NCBI GenBank assembly: GCA_023411815.1
Contig: JAEYOJ010000045.1
Location: 1 to 64,000 of the forward strand
Source of the DNA: Pseudomonadota bacterium
GTDB taxonomy: Bacteria > Desulfobacterota > Desulfovibrionia > Desulfovibrionales > Desulfovibrionaceae
Direction of reading: 5' to 3'
DNA: 64,000 nucleotides
How positions within the stretch are numbered: the stretch's first letter is position 1; every line of letters begins with the position of its first letter. The notes below the pieces were generated by a model that worked only from the letters and a program-made list of their open reading frames with translations, was not told the DNA's origin and ran no database searches. Shown here piece after piece: positions 41,192-49,709 of the stretch. A program made the translations under genes and the position numbers.

Positions 41192-42286
41192 TCAGCTGGC
41201 TTTGTGCAGAGGGTGCTGCCCGTCCCGCCCGGCGGCCTCTTCGGCGTAGGCCATGAGTTCCCGCGCCCGCGCGTCGGCCGTGTGCGCCTCCATGACCCTG
41301 GCCCTGGCCGCCCGGCCCAGCCGGCTGCGCTCGGGCTCGCTCGTGTGCGCCAGGCAGTCGGCGACTTCCTTGGCCGAGGAGGCCACGACGATCTCCTCGC
41401 CGGGCCGGAAAAAGCCGTCCAGCCCGTCCCACCAGTCGCTGACCACGGGCGTGCCGCAGGCCCCGGCCTCGAACAGGCGGATGCTCGGCGACCATCCCGC
41501 CGCGACCATGTCCGCGCGGGTCAGGTTGAGCGTGAAACGCTGCGCCGCGTAGAAGCCGGGATGCTCGGGCGGCGGCAGGTGCTCCACGCGCGCCACGTTG
41601 CCCGGCCAGGCGATGTCCTTGGGGTACTGCGGCCCGGCCACCACGAAGCGCCTGTCGGCCAGGCTGCGGGCGGGTTCCAGCATGAGCCGCGCGAGCGCCG
41701 GCTGGCGCGTGGGGCAGTAGGTGCCCAGGTAGCCCAGGTCCCATTGCGGGGCGCGGCGCACCGGATAGTAGTTGCGCGGGTCCACGCTGCAGTACAGCGG
41801 CCGGGCCATGGGCGAGCCGAACTCCTCTTCCAGGCGCGTGAGCGTCGGCCCGCCGGTGAAGGACAAATACAGGTCGTAGGCCGGAACGAGCGACGCATCC
41901 AGGTAGGCGCAGTCGCCGCGCGCCAGGGCGGCCAGGGTCACGGGCGTGTCGATGTCGTAGAAGGCCCGCACGCCGCGCGCGGTGTCGAGCACGAAGCGGC
42001 CCACCTGCGCGCCCTTGGGCACGTAGGAGCCCACGATGACCAGGTCGGCCTCGCGCACGGCCTGCACGTGTCGCTGCGGCAGGTCCTTGAGCCGCCTGTA
42101 AAGCACTGTCTCGCAGAAGGGCGGCGCGGGCAGGTCGCGGTTGCCGGCGTACCAGGGCGCGTCGCGCTCCAGGAACAGCACGCGGTGGCCGCGCGAGGCC
42201 AGGGCGCGCGCCAGGCCGCGATAGGTCACGGCATGGCCGTTGCCCCAGGAGGAGGTGATGGACAGGCCGAAGATGGCTATGCGCAT
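41192..42286 (-). CDS. Glycosyltransferase, CgeB-like
   Basis: The 364-residue protein starts MRIAIFGLSITSSWGNGHAV. The N-terminal half is a Rossmann-type domain. The C-terminal half has PSIRLFEAGACGTPVVSDWW, the nucleotide-sugar-binding E-x-GACG-x-P motif of GT4/CgeB-type enzymes, followed by FRPGEEIVVASSAKEVADCL. The start is fixed by a 10-bp overlap with the end of the next glycosyltransferase gene upstream. The donor and acceptor are unknown. Confidence 0.88.
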   Translation of the reverse strand: MRIAIFGLSITSSWGNGHAVTYRGLARALASRGHRVLFLERDAPWYAGNRDLPAPPFCETVLYRRLKDLPQRHVQAVREADLVIVGSYVPKGAQVGRFVLDTARGVRAFYDIDTPVTLAALARGDCAYLDASLVPAYDLYLSFTGGPTLTRLEEEFGSPMARPLYCSVDPRNYYPVRRAPQWDLGYLGTYCPTRQPALARLMLEPARSLADRRFVVAGPQYPKDIAWPGNVARVEHLPPPEHPGFYAAQRFTLNLTRADMVAAGWSPSIRLFEAGACGTPVVSDWWDGLDGFFRPGEEIVVASSAKEVADCLAHTSEPERSRLGRAARARVMEAHTADARARELMAYAEEAAGRDGQHPLHKAS

Positions 42287-43371
42287 TGGGCGGCCTCCCG
42301 GTCCGTGATCTCGCCGCGCAGCAGCCAGTCGAGTCCGCGCGCCCGGCGGGCGTATGTGTGCTGGTCCATGGCCCGCTCCAGGGCCGCCAAGCCGATGACC
42401 CGGGCCTTGCGCGGCGAGAGGCCGGCCAGGATGTCGGCCACCTCCTCGCCGGAACCGGCCACGAGGATCTCGCGGCCCGGCTCGAAGAAATCTCCCACGC
42501 CCGTGAAGGCGTCCGTGATGATGCACGCCCCTGCGGCCGCGGCCTCGAAGACCCGCGTGGCCGGCGACCAGCCGGTCAGGGCCATGCTCTCGCGGTTGAT
42601 GTTGAGCACGGCCAGGGCCGAGCAGTTCAGGGCGTTGTGGTCCGTGGTGTAGACGTGGCCCACCCAGCGCACGTTGGCCGGCATGGGCTTGTCGCCCCAG
42701 CCGTTGCCTCCCAGCAGGAAGTTCCGGCCCGGCAGGCGCTCGGCGGCTTTCAGGAAGAACTCCTCCACCCTGGTTTCGCGGTCGGGCAGCCGGTTGCCCA
42801 GGAAGCTCAGGTCGGCCCGGAAGCGGGCCTTGCAGCCCACGGGATGGTGGGTCTCGGGCGAGAACCCGTTGTAGATCGGCACGCACAGCCGCGCGCCGAG
42901 CTTCTCGAAGGACTGCACCACGGGCTGGCCGCCGCCGTAGGTCAGCACCAGGTCATAGCGCGGCAGGTTGGCGCGCATGGCGTCGGCAGGATCGGAGGCG
43001 ATGCGCGACAGGGTGGCCGGCGCGTCCACGTCCCAGTAGACCGCCAGGGTGGAAGGGGACCGAAGCCGCAGCACCTCGCGCTCCAGGTACTCGTCGAACA
43101 CGCCCACCCCGCTGGCCTTGACGACCACGTCGGCCCCGGCGGCCTGCTCCAGGCAGGCTTCCACCCCGTCCTGCGTCGGCGGGTAGACCACGACCCGCGC
43201 CCAGTGCGGGTCGTCCATGTCGCGATGCTGCTGGCGGCCGTAGGCGTCCGGCTCGTAGAAGGTCACGCGCCAGCCCAGGGCGTGCAGCTCGCGGATGAGC
43301 CCGCGGTAGTATGTGGCGGCCCCGTTCCAGTAGGCGGACACGAGGCTCGAACCGAAGAAGGCCATGTTCAT
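42277..43371 (-). CDS. Glycosyltransferase, CgeB-like
   Basis: A 364-residue paralogue of its neighbours, starting MNMAFFGSSLVSAYWNGAAT. It has GWSPATRVFEAAAAGACIIT and FFEPGREILVAGSGEEVADI in the C-terminal half, as in the gene beside it. YDLVLTYGGGQPVVQSFEKLG lies where the two domains meet. It starts by 4-base overlap (ATGA) with the previous gene. Three similar enzymes in a row suggest stepwise assembly of a repeated glycan. Confidence 0.88.
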   Translation of the reverse strand: MNMAFFGSSLVSAYWNGAATYYRGLIRELHALGWRVTFYEPDAYGRQQHRDMDDPHWARVVVYPPTQDGVEACLEQAAGADVVVKASGVGVFDEYLEREVLRLRSPSTLAVYWDVDAPATLSRIASDPADAMRANLPRYDLVLTYGGGQPVVQSFEKLGARLCVPIYNGFSPETHHPVGCKARFRADLSFLGNRLPDRETRVEEFFLKAAERLPGRNFLLGGNGWGDKPMPANVRWVGHVYTTDHNALNCSALAVLNINRESMALTGWSPATRVFEAAAAGACIITDAFTGVGDFFEPGREILVAGSGEEVADILAGLSPRKARVIGLAALERAMDQHTYARRARGLDWLLRGEITDREAAQCA

Positions 43372-44501
43372 GCGTTTGCCTCCGTGGCGGTAATGGCGCG
43401 TGCGGCCCGGCTCTCCCGGCCCAGCCCGGCGCAGATGTCCAGCAGCTCGGCGGCCCTGTGGCCGCAGGTGTGCCGGGAGAGGATTCTCTCCAGGCCGCTG
43501 CGGGCCAGGGACTCGGACAGGTCCCGGTCGCAGAGCACCTCGCGCATCCTGAGCTCCATGTCCCGTCCGCAGCGGGCCTGCAGATAGTCATGGCCGGGTC
43601 GGAACAACCCCTCGACGTCGTCCCAGGGCGAGCACAGGAGCGGGATGCCGCAGGCCAGGGCCTCGAACACGCGGATGGTAGGAATGCCGGGGAGCTGGCG
43701 GGTGTAGAGCCGCCGGGGCACGTGCACGGTCATGCGGTGGGCAGCGAAGACCTCGGGCACGCGGTGGTTGGCCAGCCAGCCCATGTACTGTGCGCCGGAG
43801 CGGCGCACGGCCAGCAACCCCTGCTCGGGGTAGCGCACGCCGTAAACGCGCGCGGACAGGCCCTGACAGCGCACGGGGCCGTACAGGAACTCGCGCAGCT
43901 CGTGGCTACGCTCGTCGTCTCCCCAGTTGCCCACGAACACGAGATCGCGCTCCCGGCGCAGCTCGGGCCTGGGCCGGAACAGCTCTGTGTCCGAGGCCTC
44001 GTGCCAGGTGTAGGCCCGGCCGCCCCAGCCCTGGCGCGCATAGACCTCGCGCAAGGCCTCGCCGAAGGCCAGCACGCCGTCGAAGCCCGACAGATCGAAG
44101 GCGGCCATGTCCTCGGGCTTGCTCACGGCCCGGTGGTGCGTGTCGTGGAAGAAGAGCAGGAAATTCCCGCCGCGCGAGCGCCTGCGCCCGATGCGGCCGG
44201 CCAGGGCCGGGTCGTTCCACTCGTGGACCAGCACCGCGTCCGCGCCGTCCAGGGCCTGGTCCAGATCGAGCGAGCCCTGATCGTACTCCCGGGAGGCCAT
44301 GCCGGGAAAGGCGCGGCGGAACTCGTCCTCCGCGAGGGGGTCCGTGTCGCGCATGTTCGCGCGGCTCCAGCCGCCCGCCGGCTCGTAGACCCGGACCTCA
44401 TGGCCCAGGCCGGTCAGGGAGCGCACGAGTCCGCGCAGGAAATGGGCGTTGCCGTGGTTCCAGCAGGAAACCAGCGAATGGTAGAAGAGCACGAAGCGCA
44501 C
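43368..44501 (-). CDS. Glycosyltransferase, CgeB-like
   Basis: A GTG start at 44501, one base after the TGA of the GT4 gene, gives 377 residues. VRFVLFYHSLVSCWNHGNAH at the start and IPTIRVFEALACGIPLLCSP in the C-terminal domain mark it as the third CgeB-type enzyme. FFHDTHHRAVSKPEDMAAF and VFVGNWGDDERSHELREFL are further family-like segments. Longer upstream frames come from the antisense strand of the GT4 gene. Acceptor unknown. Confidence 0.86.
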   Translation of the reverse strand: MRFVLFYHSLVSCWNHGNAHFLRGLVRSLTGLGHEVRVYEPAGGWSRANMRDTDPLAEDEFRRAFPGMASREYDQGSLDLDQALDGADAVLVHEWNDPALAGRIGRRRSRGGNFLLFFHDTHHRAVSKPEDMAAFDLSGFDGVLAFGEALREVYARQGWGGRAYTWHEASDTELFRPRPELRRERDLVFVGNWGDDERSHELREFLYGPVRCQGLSARVYGVRYPEQGLLAVRRSGAQYMGWLANHRVPEVFAAHRMTVHVPRRLYTRQLPGIPTIRVFEALACGIPLLCSPWDDVEGLFRPGHDYLQARCGRDMELRMREVLCDRDLSESLARSGLERILSRHTCGHRAAELLDICAGLGRESRAARAITATEANA

Positions 44502-44502
44502 G

Positions 44503-45696
44503 TCAGGCCCCCTGAGCCAGGGCCAGCGGCCCCTGTCCCGAATCGCCGGGGCCCTGGTCGTCGGGCCCGACTTCGTCGGAGGAGGCCTGCTCGATGTCGA
44601 TGAGCCCCAATCCTTCCCCAACCATGAGGTTGTAGACCGACGCATAGCGCAGGGCCATGCGCTCCGCGCTCATGGCCAGGGCCCTGGCGCGGGCCTCGCG
44701 GGCCAGCCGGGAGCGCAGCCCCTTGCGGATCATGAGCAGGGTCAGGGCGTTGCGCAGCTCCTTGGGGTCGTCCGGGTCCACGAACAGGGCCGCGCCGTGC
44801 CACAGCTCACGCATGCTGCCGATGTCGCCCAGCACCAGGGCGCAGCCGCACATGGCCGCTTCGAGCACGGTCAGGCCGAAAGGCTCGTAGCGCGCCGGCA
44901 GGCAGTAGATGGAGGCCTCGGCCATGTGCCTGGCCAGGGTCGCGCGCGGCAGGAAGCCCAGGTACTCGGCGTTCACGGGCCTGCAGGATTGGCCGCAGGG
45001 GTGGCGCCACTCGCCGGCTATGCGCACGGGCCAGGCCAGGTTGCTGGCGGCCTTGTCCAGGCTGGCCACGTTCTTGGCCTCGTCCCACACGCGTCCGGCG
45101 CCGAGCACCAACGGCTTCTTGCGGCCGGGCGTGAACAGGGCCGGGTCGCAGCCGTTGCGGATGACGATGGCCGGAGCCGATCGGCCGTACAGGCCGTGGA
45201 TGGTGCGCAGCATGTGGCGCGTGGGCGCGGCCACGGCGTCGGCCCCCAGCAGACCCCGCTTGACCAGCTCGGCGTAGCCCAGCCAGTGCTTGGGAGCCAT
45301 GCGCCCCTTGACCGCCAGCCACCAGGACAGCACGCACGAATGGGCCACCACGAGGCAGGGCGCCTTCCAGGGCAGGCAGCCGTGGGCGTAGTTGTTCAGG
45401 TGGATCAGGCTGGGTTTGGTCACGGCCTCCAGGTCCAGCAGCCATTCACCGGCGCGCGCCGCGTCGGCCGTACCGCCCTCCATCCACTCCAGCCTGAAGT
45501 CTCCGTGGTGCAGGTCCAGGCCGGCGATGGACTCGGCCTCGGCGCGCCGCGCGGGAGACAGGCTGCCCATGGCCGCCAGGGTCACGCGCACGCCGAGCCT
45601 TGCCAGGCCCCGCGCCAGGTCCAGGCAGTAGTCCCAGACGCCGCCCACGGCATCGGTGGTCATGAGCACCCGCCGCACATTCCTCTTCCTGGTCAT
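44503..45696 (-). CDS. Glycosyltransferase family 4
   Basis: The ATG at 45696 (GGAGGCGGC upstream) gives 397 residues. TTDAVGGVWDYCLDLARGLA is a common GT4 opening. The donor domain has VLGAGRVWDEAKNVASLDKA and the EX7E-like YEPFGLTVLEAAMCGCALVL, typical of retaining glycosyltransferases such as glycogen-synthase-like enzymes. The last 40 residues are acidic and low in complexity. It is the first of four glycosyltransferases and lies 137 bp downstream of the radical SAM gene, with a family-1 repeat in between. Confidence 0.9.
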   Translation of the reverse strand: MTRKRNVRRVLMTTDAVGGVWDYCLDLARGLARLGVRVTLAAMGSLSPARRAEAESIAGLDLHHGDFRLEWMEGGTADAARAGEWLLDLEAVTKPSLIHLNNYAHGCLPWKAPCLVVAHSCVLSWWLAVKGRMAPKHWLGYAELVKRGLLGADAVAAPTRHMLRTIHGLYGRSAPAIVIRNGCDPALFTPGRKKPLVLGAGRVWDEAKNVASLDKAASNLAWPVRIAGEWRHPCGQSCRPVNAEYLGFLPRATLARHMAEASIYCLPARYEPFGLTVLEAAMCGCALVLGDIGSMRELWHGAALFVDPDDPKELRNALTLLMIRKGLRSRLAREARARALAMSAERMALRYASVYNLMVGEGLGLIDIEQASSDEVGPDDQGPGDSGQGPLALAQGA

Positions 45697-45724
45697 GCCG
45701 CCTCCAGCCAAAACAGATTGCCTT

Positions 45725-45836
45725 CAAGACGCCCGCACCGGCGCCGACGGCGCAAGTGAGTTGCGCCAACGCCTATGCGGCGGCGAGCCAAGCCGACGCA
45801 GGGCCTGCAGAGCCTTTTCAAAAGCAAGATACTCTA
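45725..45836. repeat. Dispersed palindromic repeat, family 1, copy G
   Basis: Read leftward it begins TAGAGTATCTTGCTTTTGAA at the stop codon of the radical SAM gene. The inner stem is GGCGCAA (45749-45755) with TTGCGCC (45761-45767), and the far end is GGCGTCTTGAAGGC. It sits inside an otherwise tightly packed gene block. Confidence 0.78.
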
Positions 45837-47108
45837 GCTCCCCACGGCCGCGGGCATGCTCCAGGCGTCCTGAAGCTCGCTCAGGCGCGTGACGCCCTCA
45901 AGATAGTCATGCAGAGCCCGCTCCCAGGCCAGGTCGTCGGGCTCGCCCCATTTGCGCCGGTAGATGTTCGAGCCGGGATAGGGAAAGATGGGTACCGGAT
46001 CGTTGGCCCACACGCCGCGGCTGCGCAGCCTGTCCCGCCACTGGGCCACGAAGTCCGGATTCTCGAAGCCCGCGTCCACCAGGTTGGCCTGCACGAAGGG
46101 GACATGGCTTTTGGCCAGGACCAGCCGTTCGACCATCTGCTCCGTGCTCAAGGCGCTGCGCTTGCCGAGCAGCGCGCGCACCTCCGGGGCCAGGCACTCG
46201 ATGCCCGCCTCCACGGACACGCAGCCGGCCCTGCCCAATAGCTCCAGGTCGCGCGGCTTCCACATGTCTATGCGCGTCTGAATGCCGAATTTGAGTCCAC
46301 GGGCGGCCAGTTCGCTGAGCAGAGCGCGGTCCGGCAGGAACAACTCGTCGATGAAATAGACGTACTCCACGCCCCGCGACAGCAGGCCGTCGATCTCGGC
46401 CAGTACCGTGGACAAGGGCCGCTTGCGGTACGCGCCGCGGAAGTACTCGCGGGCGCAGAACACGCAGCCGAAGGGGCAGCCGCGCGAGGCCTCGACCTCC
46501 GCGCCCGGCCCCCTGGGAGCCGCATCGAAGCGGTGGTGATGGTGGGCGTGGCGCGAGATCCACTCGTCGGGCCAGACCAGGGCCGGCAGCGCCTCGACAT
46601 TGGCGGCCTGCACCCGGCCGTCCTTGCCGTGCAGGCGTCCGCGCCAGTTGAAGACCAGGCCGGGAATCTCGCGCCAGTCCTTGTCCGCCAGCAGCGGCAG
46701 GGCCTGCTCGAATTCGCCGCGCAGCACGGCGTCGGCCCGCAGCTTGGCCAGGACCGCGCCCGGGCTGGTGGACGGATGCGGGCCCACGGCCACGAGCACG
46801 CCGGCCGCCTCGGTGATGGCCGAGGCCGTCAGCTCCGGCACGGTCAGCTCGGGCTGGGTGCAGCGCCAAAACAGGTAGGTCGGGGCCGTGACCAGCACGG
46901 TGAAGTCCGGGGCGAAGTCCTCCAGCCGGGCGCGCAGGTCGCCCAGGGACAGATCGAACATGTGCGCGTCGATGATCACGGCCTCGTGGCCGGCATCCTC
47001 CAGGGCCCGCGCGGCGTAGCCCAGCTCAAGGGGCAGATGCGGTTCGCGGCAGCCGAAATAGACGCTGCCGGCGAAGCACCAGTTGGGATTGACGAGCGCG
47101 AATCTCAT
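45834..47108 (-). CDS. B12-binding-domain radical SAM protein of the glycan cluster
   Basis: With the ATG at 47108 (GGGAGGCAATTTC upstream) the protein has 424 residues. The N-terminal 140 residues are a B12-binding-like Rossmann domain (ALVNPNW, LELGYAARALEDAGHEAVII). The radical SAM core has C211, C215 and C218 in SRGCPFGCVFCAREYFRG. As far as I recall, this matches the TIGR04295 type found with TIGR04290 methyltransferases. The reaction is unknown; sugar or lipid methylation or rearrangement is plausible. It overlaps the epimerase start by four bases (ATGA). An apparent longer frame to 47408 is not real. Confidence 0.86.
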   Translation of the reverse strand: MRFALVNPNWCFAGSVYFGCREPHLPLELGYAARALEDAGHEAVIIDAHMFDLSLGDLRARLEDFAPDFTVLVTAPTYLFWRCTQPELTVPELTASAITEAAGVLVAVGPHPSTSPGAVLAKLRADAVLRGEFEQALPLLADKDWREIPGLVFNWRGRLHGKDGRVQAANVEALPALVWPDEWISRHAHHHHRFDAAPRGPGAEVEASRGCPFGCVFCAREYFRGAYRKRPLSTVLAEIDGLLSRGVEYVYFIDELFLPDRALLSELAARGLKFGIQTRIDMWKPRDLELLGRAGCVSVEAGIECLAPEVRALLGKRSALSTEQMVERLVLAKSHVPFVQANLVDAGFENPDFVAQWRDRLRSRGVWANDPVPIFPYPGSNIYRRKWGEPDDLAWERALHDYLEGVTRLSELQDAWSMPAAVGS

Positions 47109-48208
47109 GAAATTGCCTCCCGTGCCCAGATTTGACCGCCGGCCATGACCCTGTGCTCCTTGAGCCAGTGCGTCAGGGCGGCCACGCCATCCTTCTTGCC
47201 CATGCGCGGCTTCCAGCCCGTGGCCGCCTCGAAGCCGCCCGTGTCGGCCACGAACCAGGCCTGGTCGCCGGGCCTGCCCGCACCGTAGGCCACCGAGGCG
47301 GGCGGCACGCCCAGCTCGCGCATCATATCCAGGAGTTCCAGCAGGCTCACGGCGTTGCCCGGCCCGCCGCCGATGTTGAAGACCCGGCCGCGCAGCTCCC
47401 CCGCGCATTCCACGGCCAGCAGGAAGGCGTCGATGAGGTCCTCCACCCAGAGCACGTCACGCACCTGCTTGCCGTTGCCGTAGATGGTCAGCCCCCGGCC
47501 CTCCAGCGCGCTGATGAGGAAATGGGCCACCCAGCCCTGGTCCTCGGTGCCGGACTGGTGCGGGCCGTAGATGCAGCTCATGCGCAGGGCCACGGCCCGC
47601 AGACCGTAGATGCGCGCGTAGTCCAGCACGTACTGGTCGGCCGCGCCCTTGGAGCAGCCGTAGGGGCTGTAGAAATCCAGGGGATGGCCCTCGCCCACGC
47701 CGCGTCCGGCCACCGACGGGTCGACCGGGGCATAGTGCCTGTCGCGCTCCAGCAACTCCAGGTCAGCCAGCTTGCCGTAGACCTTGTTGGTGGAGGTGAA
47801 CACCAGGGGCGGAGGGGATTCGAGACTCCGCAAGGCTTCCAGGACATTGAGCGTGCCGGCGGCATTGACCTCGAAATCCGCGCGCGGGTTGCGCACGCTG
47901 GTGGTCACGGCCACCTGAGCGGCCAGGTGGAAGACCGCGTCCGCGCCCTGCACGGCCGAAACCACTGCGCGGGAGTCGCGCACGTCGGCCGTCTGCGCCG
48001 TGACGAGGTCGCCGTGCCTGGCCTTGAGCCAGGCCAAGTTCCGCTCCCCGCCGGGGCGGGACAGGTTGTCCAGGATGAGCACGCGGCGGCCCTGCGCGGC
48101 CAGACGGTGGCTCAGGTTGGTGCCGATGAAGCCAGCCCCGCCCGTGACCAGCGCGTAGGGTTCGCCCCGCTGACGCGGAAGAGTCGCGGCTCGCCGCTTG
48201 GCTGTCAT
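47105..48208 (-). CDS. NAD-dependent sugar-nucleotide epimerase/dehydratase
   Basis: A 367-residue short-chain dehydrogenase of the extended type. ALVTGGAGFIGTNLSHRLAA binds NAD, and the catalytic YxxxK is in FYSPYGCSKGAADQYVLDYA. VLIFTSTNKVYG-like sequence appears as VFTSTNKVYGKLADLELLER. The pattern, including NKVYG, fits CDP-tyvelose 2-epimerase or related enzymes more than GalE. It overlaps the next gene upstream by four bases. The substrate is unknown. Confidence 0.88.
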   Translation of the reverse strand: MTAKRRAATLPRQRGEPYALVTGGAGFIGTNLSHRLAAQGRRVLILDNLSRPGGERNLAWLKARHGDLVTAQTADVRDSRAVVSAVQGADAVFHLAAQVAVTTSVRNPRADFEVNAAGTLNVLEALRSLESPPPLVFTSTNKVYGKLADLELLERDRHYAPVDPSVAGRGVGEGHPLDFYSPYGCSKGAADQYVLDYARIYGLRAVALRMSCIYGPHQSGTEDQGWVAHFLISALEGRGLTIYGNGKQVRDVLWVEDLIDAFLLAVECAGELRGRVFNIGGGPGNAVSLLELLDMMRELGVPPASVAYGAGRPGDQAWFVADTGGFEAATGWKPRMGKKDGVAALTHWLKEHRVMAGGQIWAREAIS

Positions 48209-49320
48209 ATGGTCAGCCCCCTGCCGCCCAGCTCCTTGGCCATGTCGTCGAACCTGTCCACGGCCTGCTGCCCGGCCAGCCAGTCGGCCAGCTCGGCCAG
48301 GCCGTCGCCGAGCTCCACCTGGGGCTTGAAGCCTAGCACGCCTCGGGCCAGGCTCGTGTCCGCGAAGCAGTGGCGGATGTCGCCCACACGGCACTTGCCC
48401 GTGATCTCGGGCTCCAGCGTGCTGCCGAGCACCGCGGCCAGCCCCTCGGCCAGTTCGCGCACGGAGTAGCTGTTGCCGCTGCCGATGTTGAAGTCCTTGC
48501 CAGCGGCCTCCGGCTTTTCCAGGGCCAGCCTGCAGGCCCTGGCCACGTCGGCCACGTGCACGAAGTCCCGGCGCTGGCGGCCGTCCTCGAAGATCATGGG
48601 CGATTTGCCGTTGAGCAGGCGCGAGGCGAAGATGGCCAGCACGCCCGTGTAGGGATTGGAAAGGGCCTGGCGCGTGCCGTAGACGTTGAAGAAGCGCATG
48701 CCCACGGTCTCGATGCCGTAGCTTGCGCCCACGATGTGGCACATGCGCTCCTGGGCGTACTTGCTCAGGGCGTAGACCGAGGCCAGGGCGGGCCGCTTGC
48801 TCTCCGGCGTGGGCATGGGCACGAGCGGCGCGCCGTCCCCGTCGCAGCACTCCCAACGGCCCTGGCGCAAGACCTCGGGCACGCGGCAGGCGTCCTCAAC
48901 CAGCCGGCCGTCGGGCGCGAGGTACAGGCCCTCGCCGTAGATGGACATGGACGAGGCCACGATCAGCCGCTCCACGGGATTCGTCGTCAGCTTCTGCAGG
49001 AGGGCGGCGGTTCCGGTTTCGTTCACGTCCACATAGTCGCGCACCTGGTACATGCTCTGGCCGACGCCGACCATGGCCGCGAAGTGAAACACGGCGTCCA
49101 CACCGCACAGGCACTTGCGCAGCATGTGCGTGTCGCGCACATCCCCGACCAGCAACTCCACTTCCGGATCCATATAATCAGGGCGGATCTTGCTCCGGCC
49201 GTGAACCTGCTCGCTCAGGCTGTCGAGCACCCGCACCGCGTAACCCGCGGCCAGAAGCTCGTCGGCAAGGTGCGAGCCGATGAAGCCCGCCCCGCCTGTG
49301 ATGAGCACCTGCTTGGCCAT
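48205..49320 (-). CDS. NAD-dependent sugar-nucleotide epimerase/dehydratase
   Basis: From the ATG at 49320, after GAGGAGGATTGC, the protein has 371 residues. VLITGGAGFIGSHLADELLA is the NAD motif, with SSMSIYGEGLYLAPDG and catalytic Y and K in SVYALSKYAQERMCHIVG. FFNVYGTRQALSNPYTGVLA is typical of UDP-glucose 4-epimerase-type enzymes. As the first gene of the block it probably makes an activated sugar for the glycosyltransferases downstream. Confidence 0.9.
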   Translation of the reverse strand: MAKQVLITGGAGFIGSHLADELLAAGYAVRVLDSLSEQVHGRSKIRPDYMDPEVELLVGDVRDTHMLRKCLCGVDAVFHFAAMVGVGQSMYQVRDYVDVNETGTAALLQKLTTNPVERLIVASSMSIYGEGLYLAPDGRLVEDACRVPEVLRQGRWECCDGDGAPLVPMPTPESKRPALASVYALSKYAQERMCHIVGASYGIETVGMRFFNVYGTRQALSNPYTGVLAIFASRLLNGKSPMIFEDGRQRRDFVHVADVARACRLALEKPEAAGKDFNIGSGNSYSVRELAEGLAAVLGSTLEPEITGKCRVGDIRHCFADTSLARGVLGFKPQVELGDGLAELADWLAGQQAVDRFDDMAKELGGRGLTI

Positions 49321-49709
49321 GCAATCCTCCTCTTGCGTGAGTCGCTCCCTGGACATTCATTCCTCAACCTACAGGGGAAACCACAACTCGGCGTTAGAGG
49401 CAAGCAGCATGACCATCATGATGAAGTTGTTCAGCAATTGAATCACATCAATAAAGACTGTGAAATCACACGCGTTTGCCAACAAGGTTAATTATTGGCG
49501 CAAAAAAACTTCTTATTGCTGTAGTACATCGTCCTACACACTCATACTCACGTCTTAGGAATGGGGACTACAGAATGTAGGCTGGCCAGGCACATGTCGT
49601 AGGAAGCCGTCCTACACACACGCATTTGCTCGGATCATGCGATCCGCTTGCCCTTTTTTCTCCAGATAGGCTATTTTGGCGGCTGCGTCTCACAAACAGG
49701 GAGCATGAC
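49321..49709. other. Divergent control region with TGTAG palindromes
   Basis: This 389-bp region lies between the leftward glycan block and the rightward DAO-Rieske gene. It is AT-rich at 49440-49520. Three palindromic motifs are spaced over 100 bp (annotated separately). No gene was seen in it. Confidence 0.65.
49520..49615. promoter_or_regulatory. Three operator-like palindromes (TGTAG...CTACA)
   Basis: TGTAG at 49520-49524 faces CTACA at 49534-49538. CTACAGAATGTAG occupies 49568-49580. GTAGGA (49599-49604) faces TCCTAC (49610-49615). CGTCCTACACA occurs twice. The spacing suggests one DNA-binding protein with several sites controlling the flanking genes. Confidence 0.55.

Noticed and set aside
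45834..47408. Extended N-termini on several glycan-cluster genes, looking like fusions
   Set aside because: The extra parts overlap the upstream genes in another frame and have no family similarity. Inner starts have good ribosome sites.
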